Part shown: positions 9,168-19,050 of the stretch, piece after piece
Layout of the letters: every line of letters begins with the position of its first letter
Position numbering within the stretch: the stretch's first letter is position 1
Source of the DNA: Metallumcola ferriviriculae
Lineage (GTDB): Bacteria > Bacillota > JADQBR01
Assembly (NCBI RefSeq): GCF_035573695.1
Contig: NZ_CP121694.1
Location: forward strand, 286,501 to 350,500
Direction: 5' to 3'
Length of the DNA stretch: 64,000 nucleotides
The notes under the pieces: model-generated
The model's input: only the letters and a program-made list of their open reading frames with translations
Told to the model about the DNA's origin: nothing
Database searches by the model: none
Position numbers and translations under genes: made by a program

Positions 9168-10721
9168 TTAGTTGTTTTCTTCTTCTATCTTATCATGCCC
9201 AAAAATCTGTTGTGCCTTTTTTAACACATCCTCTTGAGCATCATTTTTGACATTCTCTTTCATTTGGCACTCTACCCGTATATTTTGTCCAAATATAGTC
9301 TTCAACATTTCTTCCACCAATGACCGGTGTTCCTTTTGCCCAAGTCTTTCCCTATGAAAACTGTATTCTGGCGAGTAACCTAGAGTCAACACCCCTTGTT
9401 TTAAATCCAGAACTTCTGCCTCAACCAAAAATGCATAAGTAGAAATGTTAACCTTCTTGACCGCTTTGATAATCTTTTGCCACTGGTCCTTAATCCCTTT
9501 GCTACTAACGGACGAAGTTTGATTAGGTTCAGCATCAGTAACCTTTCTATGAGTACTGGGCACCCCAGGGGCAAGCGTACTTTTGTTTTCTAGGGCAGCA
9601 ATTCGGTCTGACAATATTTCAATATTTAAATCAGGTCGAAAATTTACTACCTTTAACATTGCCAATTCTAACATTAATCGAGGGTTGCCACTCCATTTCA
9701 TGGAATTTTCAGCGTTAGTTAGTATATCAATAGCGAAATCCAAGTAAACCCTATGTAATCCCTGGGATTGTTTGCGTATGCGGTCTATTATTTCGTCCGG
9801 CAATGCTATAAGTAACGCAGGGTCTTTGCACACCTGTACCAATAAGATATTTCGTAAGTGTTCTAATAAATCCTGCAATAAAATCTGAGGGTCCTTACCT
9901 TCATCCAATATTTTGCCTAAAAGCTGTAATAAAGAAGTTACATTTTTGTCTAGTATTAACTGAGTAATCTCCACTACTACATCTTGAGTTACCGTCCCTA
10001 ATACATCTGTAACTTCTTTGACTGTAATTTTATTAACTGCATATGAAGTACACTGATCCAATGTCGATAATGCGTCCCTTAAACCGCCATTAGCAGCCTT
10101 GGCGAGCAGGGTTAAAGCTTTCTCTTCAATTTTTATGTCTAAAGAATCAACAACCTGCAATAGCCTGCCTTCGATAGCAGTGCTGCCAATACGCCGAAAA
10201 TCGAAGCGCTGACAGCGAGAAAGAATTGTTGCCGGTATTTTATGAGGTTCAGTGGTTGCCAATATGAAAATAACATGCGCCGGTGGTTCTTCTAAAGTTT
10301 TTAGTAAAGCATTAAATGCCTCCGTGGTCAACATGTGGACCTCATCAATAATATAAACCTTATATGTTCCCTCGGAAGGCGCATATTTCACTTTTTCCCG
10401 TAAATCCCGAATTTCCTCTATACCCCTGTTAGATGCGGCATCTATTTCCTGTACATCCATGGATGACCCATTATTGATACGAACACATGATTGACAACTA
10501 TTGCAAGGCTCCGCAGCATTGCGCTCGGTACAGTTTACGCTTTTACCAATTATTTTAGCAGTACTGGTCTTACCTGTCCCCCTTGGACCGCAAAAAAGGT
10601 ACGCATGGGCAATCCGATTACTGATAATAGCATTTGTTAAAGTTTTTGTAATGTGTTCTTGGCCCACCACATCACTAAAAGACTGGGGGCGCCACTGCCG
10701 GTATAAAGCTTTGTAATCCAT
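9168..10721 (-). CDS. dnaX: DNA polymerase III gamma/tau subunit
   Basis: 517-residue clamp-loader ATPase. Walker A GPRGTGKT (45-52), a four-cysteine zinc module between about residues 64 and 82, Walker B-like DEVHML near 126 and the SRC sensor motif (ILSRCQRF) are present. A C-terminal extension of about 150 residues suggests a tau-like form. I saw no obvious slippery run for programmed frameshifting. Upstream lie the SRP RNA and tadA, as in Bacillus. Confidence 0.97.
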   Translation of the reverse strand: MDYKALYRQWRPQSFSDVVGQEHITKTLTNAIISNRIAHAYLFCGPRGTGKTSTAKIIGKSVNCTERNAAEPCNSCQSCVRINNGSSMDVQEIDAASNRGIEEIRDLREKVKYAPSEGTYKVYIIDEVHMLTTEAFNALLKTLEEPPAHVIFILATTEPHKIPATILSRCQRFDFRRIGSTAIEGRLLQVVDSLDIKIEEKALTLLAKAANGGLRDALSTLDQCTSYAVNKITVKEVTDVLGTVTQDVVVEITQLILDKNVTSLLQLLGKILDEGKDPQILLQDLLEHLRNILLVQVCKDPALLIALPDEIIDRIRKQSQGLHRVYLDFAIDILTNAENSMKWSGNPRLMLELAMLKVVNFRPDLNIEILSDRIAALENKSTLAPGVPSTHRKVTDAEPNQTSSVSSKGIKDQWQKIIKAVKKVNISTYAFLVEAEVLDLKQGVLTLGYSPEYSFHRERLGQKEHRSLVEEMLKTIFGQNIRVECQMKENVKNDAQEDVLKKAQQIFGHDKIEEENN

Positions 10722-10833
10722 ACCCAGACCACCTCTAAATATTTTTTCGCTATGGTCAAAATATTTCCTTTATTTTTTACTCAAATGCTTTCAACTAGTT
10801 TAGGATGCCTGTTTCCAGCACGGTATAAAACAA

Positions 10834-10858
10834 AACCCCGCATTGCTGCGGGGTATAT
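10834..10858 (-). terminator. Terminator of the SRP RNA gene
   Basis: aaccccgc, attg, gcggggt with a T-rich tail on the minus strand (ttttgttttatacc). It lies immediately after the 3' end of the SRP RNA. Confidence 0.75.
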
Positions 10859-10869
10859 TAAAACTTTAT

Positions 10870-11140
10870 GGCCGTGCACCCATCCTTGGGAATTACCTTC
10901 CGGGCGTAACCCTTGCAGTTAGCTCCAACCAGGCTCCCCTACGGCACACGAAAATACTTACTTACCGCTGCTTCCTTCCGGACCTGACGGGATTGGCAAG
11001 TTTCCGTTGCGTAGGACCCGGTTTTCAACACCACTTACAAGAGGCAGACCCCACAAAGCAAAACCCGTAAATGGGAATTCAATCCCGCTATAGCGGATTG
11101 CGGGTAACAGGGCACCGCTACCTCCCCATCTAGCACGGCC
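10870..11140 (-). ncRNA. ffs: Signal recognition particle RNA, large Gram-positive type
   Basis: About 271 nt whose ends pair (ggccgtgc at 10870 with gcacggcc ending 11140). The apical SRP helix 8 signature is present as its complement (ccgctgcttccttccggacc, about 10969-10988), which binds Ffh. The length and additional 5' portion indicate the form with an Alu domain, as in Bacillus. It sits between tRNA-Ser/tadA and dnaX, the position seen in Bacillus. Confidence 0.95.
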
Positions 11141-11170
11141 AAATTTTTAGTCTTTAAAAATGAAAAATGG

Positions 11171-11257
11171 CGGAGAGGACTGGATTCGAACCAGCGAGGC
11201 TGTTACACCTACACGCTTTCCAGGCGTGCGCCATAAGCCAAACTCGGCCACCTCTCC
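11171..11257 (-). tRNA. tRNA-Ser (GGA)
   Basis: Minus strand. Type II tRNA with a long variable arm. Anticodon loop reads ctGGAaa, so it decodes UCC and UCU. The 3' CCA is encoded (complement tgg at 11168-11170) and the discriminator base is G. It matches the UCC specifier proposed for the serS T-box. Confidence 0.95.
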
Positions 11258-11371
11258 GTATCAAGAAGCAAGAGGCATTATGCCAGCAAAATAAATTAAT
11301 GGTATCCTGCATCTTACCGCTTGAAACCTAAATATCCTATTTTATCTCTGTCCACCAATAACTTTTGTTGG

Positions 11372-11464
11372 CGGAGAGAGTGGGATTCGAACCCACGAGG
11401 CAAGTCTTACCCCGCCTACTCGATTTCGAGTCGAGCGCCTTCAGCCGGACTCAGCCATCTCTCC
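11372..11464 (-). tRNA. tRNA-Ser (CGA)
   Basis: Minus strand, long variable arm, anticodon CGA within ctcgactCGAaatcgag, decoding UCG. CCA encoded, discriminator G. It lies just upstream of tadA's 3' end. Confidence 0.94.
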
Positions 11465-11476
11465 GCAGTGTGCCAC

Positions 11477-11935
11477 CTATTTTTTCTCCCTTAATTCACG
11501 GAAGAACTGCTTCAAGATATCGCTGCACTCCCTCTTTCTGACACCAGCTATTACATCTAACTGATGGTTAAGTGCAGGAAATTGGACAATATTCATTAAA
11601 GACTCTACAGCTCCGGCCTTTGTATCTTGAGCACCGTAAATCAAACAACTAATTCTGGCCATTACCAATGCTCCTGCACACATGGGACATGGTTCTAGTG
11701 TTACATAAATACTAGTATCAGCCAAACGCCACCCACCCAGCACCTCTGCAGCTTGCTTCAAAGCCAAAACTTCAGCATGAGCAGTAGGGTCCTTATTAGT
11801 TTCTCTTAGATTATGTGCCATGGAAATAACCTTGTTATCTCTAACTACCACTGCACCTATGGGCACTTCACCTTTACTATAGGCTTTTTGAGCCTCATTT
11901 AATGCCTCGCCCATAAAAAAGTGGTGATGATCCAT
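11477..11935 (-). CDS. tadA: tRNA adenosine(34) deaminase
   Basis: 152 residues from the ATG at 11935; an upstream TTG at 11950 would add five residues. Zinc and catalytic motifs are clear: HAEVLAL (His and Glu) and PCPMCAGAL (both cysteines). TadA converts A34 of tRNA-Arg(ACG) to inosine. Its substrate tRNA gene lies about 130 bp away at 12068-12141. The gene is boxed between tRNA genes. Confidence 0.95.
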   Translation of the reverse strand: MDHHHFFMGEALNEAQKAYSKGEVPIGAVVVRDNKVISMAHNLRETNKDPTAHAEVLALKQAAEVLGGWRLADTSIYVTLEPCPMCAGALVMARISCLIYGAQDTKAGAVESLMNIVQFPALNHQLDVIAGVRKRECSDILKQFFRELREKK

Positions 11936-11964
11936 AATGTCACCAACCAAGGTCTGCCATATGG

Positions 11965-12038
11965 TGCGCCCGGGAGGACTCGAACCCCCGACACGCGGTT
12001 TAGGAAACCACTGCTCTATCCGCCTGAGCTACGGGCAC
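11965..12038 (-). tRNA. tRNA-Arg (CCT)
   Basis: Minus strand, 74 nt plus encoded CCA. Anticodon loop ttCCTaa, decoding AGG. The discriminator base is A, in contrast to G in the Arg(ACG) tRNA next to it. Confidence 0.95.
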
Positions 12039-12067
12039 ATCTTGAAAAAATATTAAAATAGTAATGG

Positions 12068-12141
12068 CGCGCCCGGGAGGACTCGAACCTCCAACCTCCT
12101 GATTCGTAGTCAGTTACTCTATCCGATTGAGCTACGGGCGC
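12068..12141 (-). tRNA. tRNA-Arg (ACG)
   Basis: Minus strand, 74 nt plus encoded CCA. Anticodon loop ctACGaa; A34 is the TadA substrate, allowing CGU, CGC and CGA decoding. Discriminator G. Confidence 0.95.
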
Positions 12142-12143
12142 AT

Positions 12144-12240
<97 letters not shown>

Positions 12241-12340
12241 AAATTAGATGGTTTTTATCTTCAGTGCGCCAAAGCGCAATTGTTATTATACTATACTCAT
12301 TTGAAAAAATCAATTTCTTTGTTTTGGTAAAATTAGCTGG

Positions 12341-12426
12341 CGGAGGGGGTGGGATTCGAACCCACGGCTCCCGGAGGAGTCACTGGTTTTCAAGACCAGC
12401 TCCTTAAACCGCTCGGACACCCCTCC
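12341..12426 (-). tRNA. tRNA-Ser (TGA)
   Basis: Minus strand, long variable arm, anticodon TGA (cttTGAaa after complementing), decoding UCA and other UCN codons. CCA encoded, discriminator G. It is the first tRNA downstream of serS. Confidence 0.95.
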
Positions 12427-12513
12427 GCAAAAGCCTGCCGAAAAGTAGCGACAGACTAAATAAGAGTATAACATATGCATTTTTTATTTGTCAATCTGGA
12501 TGAATGTTTGCTT

Positions 12514-13779
12514 TTAGCCAATTTTATCTATACCCATATAAGGCTGTAACGCCTCAGGTACTGATACTGTTCCATCTTCCTGTTGATAATTCTCTACAAT
12601 AGCAGCGAGCGTTCTGCCGACAGCTAAACCAGATCCGTTTAAAGTGTGTATATATTGCGACTTACCCTTTGCCGGTCTGTATTTTATATCTGCTCGCCTG
12701 GCTTGAAAGTCTTCAAAATTACTGCAAGAGGATATCTCCCGATAAGTATCATAACTAGGTAGCCATACTTCTATGTCATAAGTTTTTGCAGCTGAAAAAC
12801 CCAGGTCTCCGCCACAAAGATTTACCACTCGATAAGGTAAATTCAGCTTTTGTAAAATTGTTTCTGCATTATTTAACAGCCTTTCCAATTCTTCATAAGA
12901 ATTTTCAGGTTTGCTAAACTTGACTAATTCTACTTTATTAAACTGATGTTGTCTAATTAATCCCCTGGTATCTCTTCCGTGAGCACCAGCTTCCGCCCGA
13001 AAACAACCACTATATGCCGTATGATAAATGGGCAGTTTTTCCTCATCAATTATTTCTTCTCGATAAAGATTAGTCACTGGGACTTCAGCAGTAGGAATTA
13101 AGTACTGCTCTTTATTTTCCAATTTGAACATATCTTCCGCAAATTTTGGCAGTTGTCCCGTTCCCACCATGGAGTCACGATTTACAATAAACGGTGGGAA
13201 AATTTCAATATAACCATGTTCTTTAGTATGGGTATCCAACATTAGATTAATCAACGCTCTCTCTAATCTCGCACCCATTCCTTTCAAAAAGGTAAACCTG
13301 GCTCCGGAAACTTTAGTTCCTCTCTCAAAATCAATAATATCTAAAGCTTCCCCTATATCCCAATGAGCCTTGGGTATAAATGTAAATTCCCTTATTTTTC
13401 CCCAGACACGTATTTCTTCATTATCATCTTCACTGACACCCGACGGAACCGACTGATGGGGAATATTAGGTATCGATAGCAATTCGTTTTGCAGTTTTTC
13501 CTCGGTCTCTTTAACAGCTTCGTCAATTGCCTTGATGCGTTCTGACACCTGCCGCATTTGCACAATCATTTCTTCTGCGTCGTCCCCGGCTTTTTTTCTT
13601 CGCCCAATCTCCTCTGATACCTTATTTCTATTGTGTTTTAACTCTTCCACCTCGCCGAGCAATGACCGTCTTTTTTCATCTAACAGCAAAAACTTATCTA
13701 GTGATAACTTTGCTCCTCTTTTACTTAATCCCGCATTGACCGCATCAGGATTAGAACGTACAAATTTTAAATCCAACAT
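12514..13779 (-). CDS. serS: Seryl-tRNA synthetase
   Basis: 421-residue class II synthetase, usual length. An N-terminal coiled-coil arm (about residues 25-105) binds the long variable arm of tRNA-Ser. Motif 2 ([23 protein letters not shown]) and motif 3 ([19 protein letters not shown]) are present. It charges the four tRNA-Ser just downstream and also tRNA-Sec at 57.9 kb, so it feeds the selenocysteine pathway. A T-box leader precedes it. Confidence 0.97.
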   Translation of the reverse strand: MLDLKFVRSNPDAVNAGLSKRGAKLSLDKFLLLDEKRRSLLGEVEELKHNRNKVSEEIGRRKKAGDDAEEMIVQMRQVSERIKAIDEAVKETEEKLQNELLSIPNIPHQSVPSGVSEDDNEEIRVWGKIREFTFIPKAHWDIGEALDIIDFERGTKVSGARFTFLKGMGARLERALINLMLDTHTKEHGYIEIFPPFIVNRDSMVGTGQLPKFAEDMFKLENKEQYLIPTAEVPVTNLYREEIIDEEKLPIYHTAYSGCFRAEAGAHGRDTRGLIRQHQFNKVELVKFSKPENSYEELERLLNNAETILQKLNLPYRVVNLCGGDLGFSAAKTYDIEVWLPSYDTYREISSCSNFEDFQARRADIKYRPAKGKSQYIHTLNGSGLAVGRTLAAIVENYQQEDGTVSVPEALQPYMGIDKIG

Positions 13780-13803
13780 AGTTAATCACCCCTTAATAAA
13801 AAT

Positions 13804-14030
13804 AAACCCCCATCCCTGTAAAGGGACGAGAGTTTTCCCGCGTTGCCACCCTGTTTAACCACAGATAATACTGTAGTTCACTTAAACATCATAACGGCAA
13901 ATTACCGGAACGCCTACTAAATTCGGCAGTTCACTCCGGAGGGGATTCGACCAGCAAAGAATATCGTTTCACACCAGCCAACGATTCTCTGAAATTCCAG
14001 CATAGCCTACTATTCTCCATCATCACTTTA
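13804..14030 (-). promoter_or_regulatory. T-box leader of serS
   Basis: Reads on the minus strand. The T-box AGGGTGGCAACGCGGG (complement at about 13837-13852) precedes a terminator with a fully pairable 14-bp stem (13804-13817 with 13822-13835). Stem I has the AGTA and GAA loop-E elements and the candidate specifier UCC (Ser). The base after TGG is C, which would pair with the G discriminator of every tRNA-Ser in this window. Both signals agree on uncharged tRNA-Ser(GGA). Confidence 0.92.
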
Positions 14031-14085
14031 GTTTGTAAAATTGTTACAATGATTATATAACAGATAACCTTCCTAAGCAAATCCT

Positions 14086-15663
14086 TTACAAACGAACATA
14101 TTTAACGTCTAACACTCCGTCTATTTTTGCAAGTTCTTTTATTGTCTTAACAGGCACCTCGGAATCTACGTTTAAAAACATTACGGCCCTGCCGCCAATA
14201 TTTTTTCTACCAACCTGCATACCGGCAATATTTATATCATGCTGACCGATAAGATGCCCCACCGGGCCAATAATTTTGGGTTTATCAATATGAGGAACGA
14301 CCAGCATATGGCCCTGGGGCACAGCATCAACTGTAAATCCGTCTATGCGTACAATCCGGGCGTCGTGTTTACCAAAAAGTGACCCGCTGATTGTTTTGGT
14401 ACATTTCTCAGTCTCTACACTGACAGTAATCAGATTTGCATAATCATCCAATTCAACAGATTTATTTTCCGATACGGAAATTCCTCTGCTCTGCGCTATC
14501 AGCGGTGCATTCACATAATTAACAGCGTCCTTTAAAATTGGCCGCAATAAGCCTTTTAAAAATGTGTTGGTTAACGATGTCACATTATATTGGGCAATAT
14601 CACCATTATACTTAATCTCCACTTTTTTGATATGGCTATCTACTAATTGGGAAATAAGTTTTCCCAACTTTTCTACTAGCTCACGATAAGGATTTAAAAT
14701 ATGCTGTAACTCTGGTTTAATAGACGGTATGTTAACCGCATTCTTTACTAATTCCCCTTTTAATGCCTGAATTATTTCCTCCACTACATCAATTGCTACA
14801 TTAAGTTGTGCTTCTTCTGTGGACGCACCCAAATGAGGCGTTACTACTACATTTTCTAAATCAAATAAAGGGCTTTTGGTTTCTGGTTCGTTTTCAAAAA
14901 CATCTACCGCTGCTCCGGCTATTTTTCCTTCCTTTAGCGCCTCGTACAATGCCTGTTCGTCAATAATACCACCCCGGGCGACATTAACAATTTTAACCCC
15001 AGGCTTCATTTTTTTAATCTGTTCCCCACCAATCAAATGATAAGTTTCTTCGGTCAGAGGAAGATGAATGGTTAGAAAATCAGCATTTTCAATCACACCA
15101 TTAAAATCAGATAGTTCCACACCCATTTGTTTTGCCCGCTCCTCGGAAATATATGGGTCATACGCCAGCACATTCATTTCAAAGGCCCGGGCCCTACTAG
15201 CCACGCCGCTGCCGATTTTTCCTAAACCGATGATTCCCAATACCTTATTTCTAAGCTCAACGCCGGTAAACTTCTTGCGTTCCCAGAGGCCTTGTTTGAG
15301 CAATTCATTAGCTTTGGGTATGTTCCGAGCAAAGGCCAACATCATCGCTAGAGTATGTTCTGTAGCGGCTATCGTATTCCCTTCCGGCGCATTAACCACC
15401 ACAATTCCCTTTTCCGTAGCTGCATCTACATCTATGTTATCAATTCCCACACCCGCTCTACCAATAATTTTTAAGTTACGCGCTTTTTCAATAATATTAC
15501 GAGTCACCTTTGTTTGACTACGTACAATCATGGCATGATATTCATCAATGAAGCCGCATATTTCTTCCTCTGATTTCTTTGTTCTTACATCAACGTGGAA
15601 ACCCGCCTCTTCTAGCATAGCCACACCTTTGTCTGCAATCGGATCACTAATCAATACTCTCAT
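14086..15663 (-). CDS. serA: D-3-phosphoglycerate dehydrogenase
   Basis: 525 residues, the long form. The NAD-binding motif GLGKIGSGVASRA starts near residue 146, the catalytic Arg lies in NVARGGIIDE near 230 and the His in VVTPHLGAS near 280. An allosteric-substrate-binding domain follows, then an ACT domain (about 452-525). It catalyses the first step of serine synthesis from glycolysis. The serine transaminase gene that often accompanies it is absent. A 185-bp gap separates it from its T-box. Confidence 0.96.
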   Translation of the reverse strand: MRVLISDPIADKGVAMLEEAGFHVDVRTKKSEEEICGFIDEYHAMIVRSQTKVTRNIIEKARNLKIIGRAGVGIDNIDVDAATEKGIVVVNAPEGNTIAATEHTLAMMLAFARNIPKANELLKQGLWERKKFTGVELRNKVLGIIGLGKIGSGVASRARAFEMNVLAYDPYISEERAKQMGVELSDFNGVIENADFLTIHLPLTEETYHLIGGEQIKKMKPGVKIVNVARGGIIDEQALYEALKEGKIAGAAVDVFENEPETKSPLFDLENVVVTPHLGASTEEAQLNVAIDVVEEIIQALKGELVKNAVNIPSIKPELQHILNPYRELVEKLGKLISQLVDSHIKKVEIKYNGDIAQYNVTSLTNTFLKGLLRPILKDAVNYVNAPLIAQSRGISVSENKSVELDDYANLITVSVETEKCTKTISGSLFGKHDARIVRIDGFTVDAVPQGHMLVVPHIDKPKIIGPVGHLIGQHDINIAGMQVGRKNIGGRAVMFLNVDSEVPVKTIKELAKIDGVLDVKYVRL

Positions 15664-15850
15664 ACTAAACTCTCCTCTCTTAAATACCTTTTATACTGCG
15701 ACGACATCATCTTAACAAAATCTATCCCTTTAATTTAAAATTCCTTACTTTAACAGTTCTAAAGAACCACTGCGTCATTTATTTCCATAGGTTGTACATA
15801 TCCCAGATGGCCTATACGGGACAGTAATCACAGGTACCTTTATAACTAAA

Positions 15851-16135
15851 AAACTCTCACCCCTTCCGAAATGGAGGGACGAGAGTTTCCCGCGGTACCA
15901 CCCTTATTGGCCAAATAAAATTCGACCCGCTCGTACGCATGTTAACGGCCATGAACCGGACAGGTTTAATAGCAGAAGCTATTTTTATTGCCTGTCACTC
16001 CGAGGTGCCTTTCATTGCCTTAACGGGTTGGTTCACAGCCAACACCAACTCTCTGAGAACCGTTGGGACAATTACTTCTCCTCGTCATCGTATTTGTGCT
16101 TATTTAATTAGAAAGGCTTGCCAACTTGTTGGCTT
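15851..16135 (-). promoter_or_regulatory. T-box leader upstream of serA
   Basis: Minus strand. The T-box AAGGGTGGTACCGCGGG (complement about 15889-15905) and a long terminator (15851-15888) are unmistakable, as is a stem I with AGTA and GAA elements. The specifier loop reads GAA AGGCA before the closing helix and contains no serine codon; AGG, GGC and GCA are candidates. The base after TGG is T, which would pair with an A discriminator, unlike tRNA-Ser here. Its amino-acid specificity is therefore open. From 15664 to 15850 I see no gene. Confidence 0.88.
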
Positions 16136-16226
16136 AGTCACACTTATGAGTCAAAAATTATAATTTCTGACATGTACAAGAAATATTAATAGATATAATA
16201 CCTTAGACTAAAGAAAAATTCAAGCA

Positions 16227-17303
16227 TTAATTTAGTTTTTTCATTTCATGATCAAGAATAATGTGCATAGCGTGCGACCATAAAAGAGGTTCTGCCACAG
16301 GCCCCCATTTTTTAACCCAGCTTTGGCATTCAGGGCAATCAGTATCAGTCACCTGTTCAGGTAAGTTCTGTTCCCTGGAATGTCCCTCAATCCATTCTTG
16401 ATAAACCTTCGCTTTGCTAAGTTTACCTATACGAGCATAGTACCAACCTAGCCAAGCGGTCAGAGGCAGCCACGCACCACCTCCGTAATATTCATCACTA
16501 ATATAACGTTTTATCCCGCCTTTAAATAATAAACTTCTTTCAATTTCCTCTATGGTGTGTCTCATCACCCGATTGTCCAAGGTTACAACCTCAAAAGGTA
16601 AAGCCAGCCATATTAAACTAGAGTCAATTGTTTTGTTCCATCTATCTTTTACAAAATGCCCATTATCAATGTAGCTATGTTCTATCTCTTTTAAAATTAA
16701 ATCAAGTATAGCTTCAATGTTTTTTTTCTGAATTTTATTTAAAAATCCCTGCTCAGTTTGTGATTTCAGGCCTCCGTACAAAGCTGCCAAAGTCACTGCA
16801 TGTACTCCTTCACACTCTTCCCAACAATCTAAGCAGCTGGTATGCCAAAAGCGGATTAGATATTCAATTACCACTTTAACTGCCCATTCGCTATCTTCTA
16901 AATATGGAGAATTTACGTATTTTTTCCGAAACTGACCTAACGCCCAGAGATAAGTGCCGTACCCATCTAACTGAAAATTCCCCCAGGGTTCTGTCCCTTC
17001 ATATCCGTCCATTGTAAAACGAGTGTGTAGCAGTTGGTCCGGATGTAATTTTACTCCTTGGTTATACAAAGAAATACTTTTAAACACCTTGTCCTGATAA
17101 CGCTTCACTACCATACCTGTCCAATTAAAGAAATCTGCTGCTGCTTTCTCTTCGCCGGCCAATATCAGAGCATAGGCAATAAACGAACCATCCCTGAGCC
17201 AGCAGTATTGATAAGGCGGAAAATTTGGCGCTGCTGGAAACGCTCCTGATTTATCTTGATGTGTTAAAAGAACTTTTTTGCTAATCTCAGCATCAATCAT
17301 CAA
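16227..17303 (-). CDS. Glycoside hydrolase family 15-like protein
   Basis: 358 residues without a signal peptide, so probably cytoplasmic. It resembles the catalytic (alpha/alpha)6 barrel of GH15 glucoamylases: YCWLRDGSFIAYAL near residue 33, DCWEECEGVHAVTLAALYGG (likely general acid Glu) near 155 and AEPLLWSHAMHI (likely base Glu) near the C-terminus. It may trim storage glucan or maltodextrin; the substrate is not readable. The N-terminal beta-sandwich domain of many GH15 enzymes is missing. It follows pdxT across a terminator. Confidence 0.82.
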   Translation of the reverse strand: MMIDAEISKKVLLTHQDKSGAFPAAPNFPPYQYCWLRDGSFIAYALILAGEEKAAADFFNWTGMVVKRYQDKVFKSISLYNQGVKLHPDQLLHTRFTMDGYEGTEPWGNFQLDGYGTYLWALGQFRKKYVNSPYLEDSEWAVKVVIEYLIRFWHTSCLDCWEECEGVHAVTLAALYGGLKSQTEQGFLNKIQKKNIEAILDLILKEIEHSYIDNGHFVKDRWNKTIDSSLIWLALPFEVVTLDNRVMRHTIEEIERSLLFKGGIKRYISDEYYGGGAWLPLTAWLGWYYARIGKLSKAKVYQEWIEGHSREQNLPEQVTDTDCPECQSWVKKWGPVAEPLLWSHAMHIILDHEMKKLN

Positions 17304-17350
17304 AATTCCCTCCTTTAAAATCTTTCCCTTAATCCTGTTAAAAAATTAAA

Positions 17351-17377
17351 CCCCGCACATTAAAATAATGTACAGGG
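17351..17377 (-). terminator. Terminator after pdxT
   Basis: Stem ccccgcacatta with taatgtacaggg around a 3-nt loop; on the minus strand a ttt-rich tail follows. It ends the pdxS-pdxT operon. Confidence 0.75.
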
Positions 17378-17393
17378 TCACTGATGTTTTTTC

Positions 17394-17969
17394 TTACAAA
17401 TTTTCCTTTACCATTTTCAAAAAATAACTATGAACACGATCATCTTCTGTAAGCTCTGGGTGAAAAGCACAAGCTAAAAAATTCCCTTGTCTAGCCATGA
17501 CAACTTTTTCCTCCACCTGAGCCAAAATGCCAACCTGCGGTTCCATATTCTTAACATATGGTGCTCGAATAAAAACAGCATGAAAGGGAACTCTACCAAT
17601 CGCATTTATGTCTAAATCCACTTCGAAACTCTCTACCTGGCGACCAAAACCATTGCGCACTACCGATATATCCATAAATCCCAAACGTGGTTGTTCAGAA
17701 CCAATAATATCCTTGGCAAGTAAAATCATGCCCGCACAAGTTCCCATTATAGGGATTCCCTTAGCGGCTAATTCCTTAATAGGTTCCATTAATTTATAGC
17801 GATTAAGCAGCTTCCCAATAGTCGTACTTTCTCCACCTGGAATTATTATTCCATCAACATCTTTCAAATGGTGCGGAAGGCGCACTTCTACGGCTTCCTC
17901 TCCCAATCTTTCAATTGCCCATTTGTGTTCACGAAATGCTCCTTGCATTGCTAAGACGCCTATTCTCAT
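17394..17969 (-). CDS. pdxT: Pyridoxal 5'-phosphate synthase, glutaminase subunit
   Basis: 191 residues, usual length. Class I glutamine amidotransferase: GGESTTIGKLL near residue 46, nucleophile Cys in GTCAGM near 79, and the His-Glu pair in AFHPELTED near 170. It supplies ammonia to PdxS in the DXP-independent route to PLP. It lies 35 bp after pdxS. Confidence 0.97.
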   Translation of the reverse strand: MRIGVLAMQGAFREHKWAIERLGEEAVEVRLPHHLKDVDGIIIPGGESTTIGKLLNRYKLMEPIKELAAKGIPIMGTCAGMILLAKDIIGSEQPRLGFMDISVVRNGFGRQVESFEVDLDINAIGRVPFHAVFIRAPYVKNMEPQVGILAQVEEKVVMARQGNFLACAFHPELTEDDRVHSYFLKMVKENL

Positions 17970-18004
17970 TTACGTTACTCTTCCTTTCCATCGAAATACC
18001 CGTT

Positions 18005-18889
18005 TTACCAACCGCGCTCCTGCATTCTTTCGTTAGGTTGAATTGAGGATATTTCTAAGCCGGGCATAGCCTCACCTAAACCGCGAGATACCTCTGCTAG
18101 AACTTTTGGTTCGTTATAATGTGTTGTTGCTGCTACAATAGCTTCTGCCCTGGCTGCCGGATCATTTGACTTAAATATACCGGAACCAACGAAAACACCG
18201 TCACAACCTAGCTGCATCATTAAAGCCGCATCTGCCGGGGAAGCAATGCCTCCTGCCGCAAAGTTAACAACAGGCATTCTGCCTAATTCTTTAACTTGTA
18301 ACAGTAGTTCATAAGGTGCATTCATTTCTTTAGCTGTAGCCATTAATTCATCTTTTGGCATACCTTGAACACGCCGAATCTCAGACATGACTTTACGCAT
18401 ATGCCTAACTGCTTCTACCACATTTCCGGTGCCCGGTTCTCCCTTGGTACGGATCATTGCTGATCCTTCTCCAATTCTGCGTAAAGCCTCACCGAGGTTT
18501 CTGCAGCCGCATACAAATGGAACCTTAAATTGACTTTTATCTATATGGAAATCTTCATCTGCCGGGGTGAGTACCTCACTTTCATCTATATAATCTGCTC
18601 CCAATTCTTCAAGTATTTGTGCTTCTACAAAATGACCAATACGAGCTTTAGCCATTACCGGAATAGTAGCCACGTCCATAATACGCAGGATCACTGTGGG
18701 GTCTGCCATCCGAGCCACGCCTCCCGCAGCGCGAATATCTGCGGGTACTCTTTCCAGCGCCATAACAGCACAAGCACCGGCTTTTTCCGCGATTTTTGCT
18801 TGTTCTGGCGTAGTAACATCCATAATCACTCCACCTTTTAACATCTCCGCTAATCCTTTTTTAACTTTCCATGTGCCCTTTTTAGACAA
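18005..18889 (-). CDS. pdxS: Pyridoxal 5'-phosphate synthase, synthase subunit
   Basis: 294-residue barrel enzyme that builds PLP from ribose 5-phosphate, glyceraldehyde 3-phosphate and ammonia. Highly conserved stretches are visible, including [35 protein letters not shown] with a catalytic Lys, and the phosphate-binding [17 protein letters not shown] made here is the cofactor of the cysteine desulfurase, SelA and the D-serine dehydratase-like protein in this window. Positioned gyrA-pdxS-pdxT-serS as near the Bacillus origin. Confidence 0.98.
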   Translation of the reverse strand: MSKKGTWKVKKGLAEMLKGGVIMDVTTPEQAKIAEKAGACAVMALERVPADIRAAGGVARMADPTVILRIMDVATIPVMAKARIGHFVEAQILEELGADYIDESEVLTPADEDFHIDKSQFKVPFVCGCRNLGEALRRIGEGSAMIRTKGEPGTGNVVEAVRHMRKVMSEIRRVQGMPKDELMATAKEMNAPYELLLQVKELGRMPVVNFAAGGIASPADAALMMQLGCDGVFVGSGIFKSNDPAARAEAIVAATTHYNEPKVLAEVSRGLGEAMPGLEISSIQPNERMQERGW

Positions 18890-19020
18890 TATTAACTCCT
18901 CCTTATGTATATTACATTTTGGTGATTGTCGACTAATATAAGTAATTCCAACTTAAATTTTTAAACCATTGTACTACATTTTAACTAAAACAACAAATAT
19001 AAACCAGATGGAAAACCTTT

Positions 19021-19042
19021 CCTTTTGGAGATATTCCAAAGG
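19021..19042 (-). terminator. Probable terminator after gyrA
   Basis: Inverted repeat ccttttgga with ttccaaagg around gata, beginning just after the gyrA stop on the minus strand. The following T run is short, so it may be weak. Confidence 0.5.
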
Positions 19043-19050
19043 GGAACTTA

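Noticed and set aside
9168-10721. Programmed frameshift in dnaX giving a gamma product
   Set aside because: I found no convincing A-rich slippery heptamer followed by a stop in the middle of the gene.
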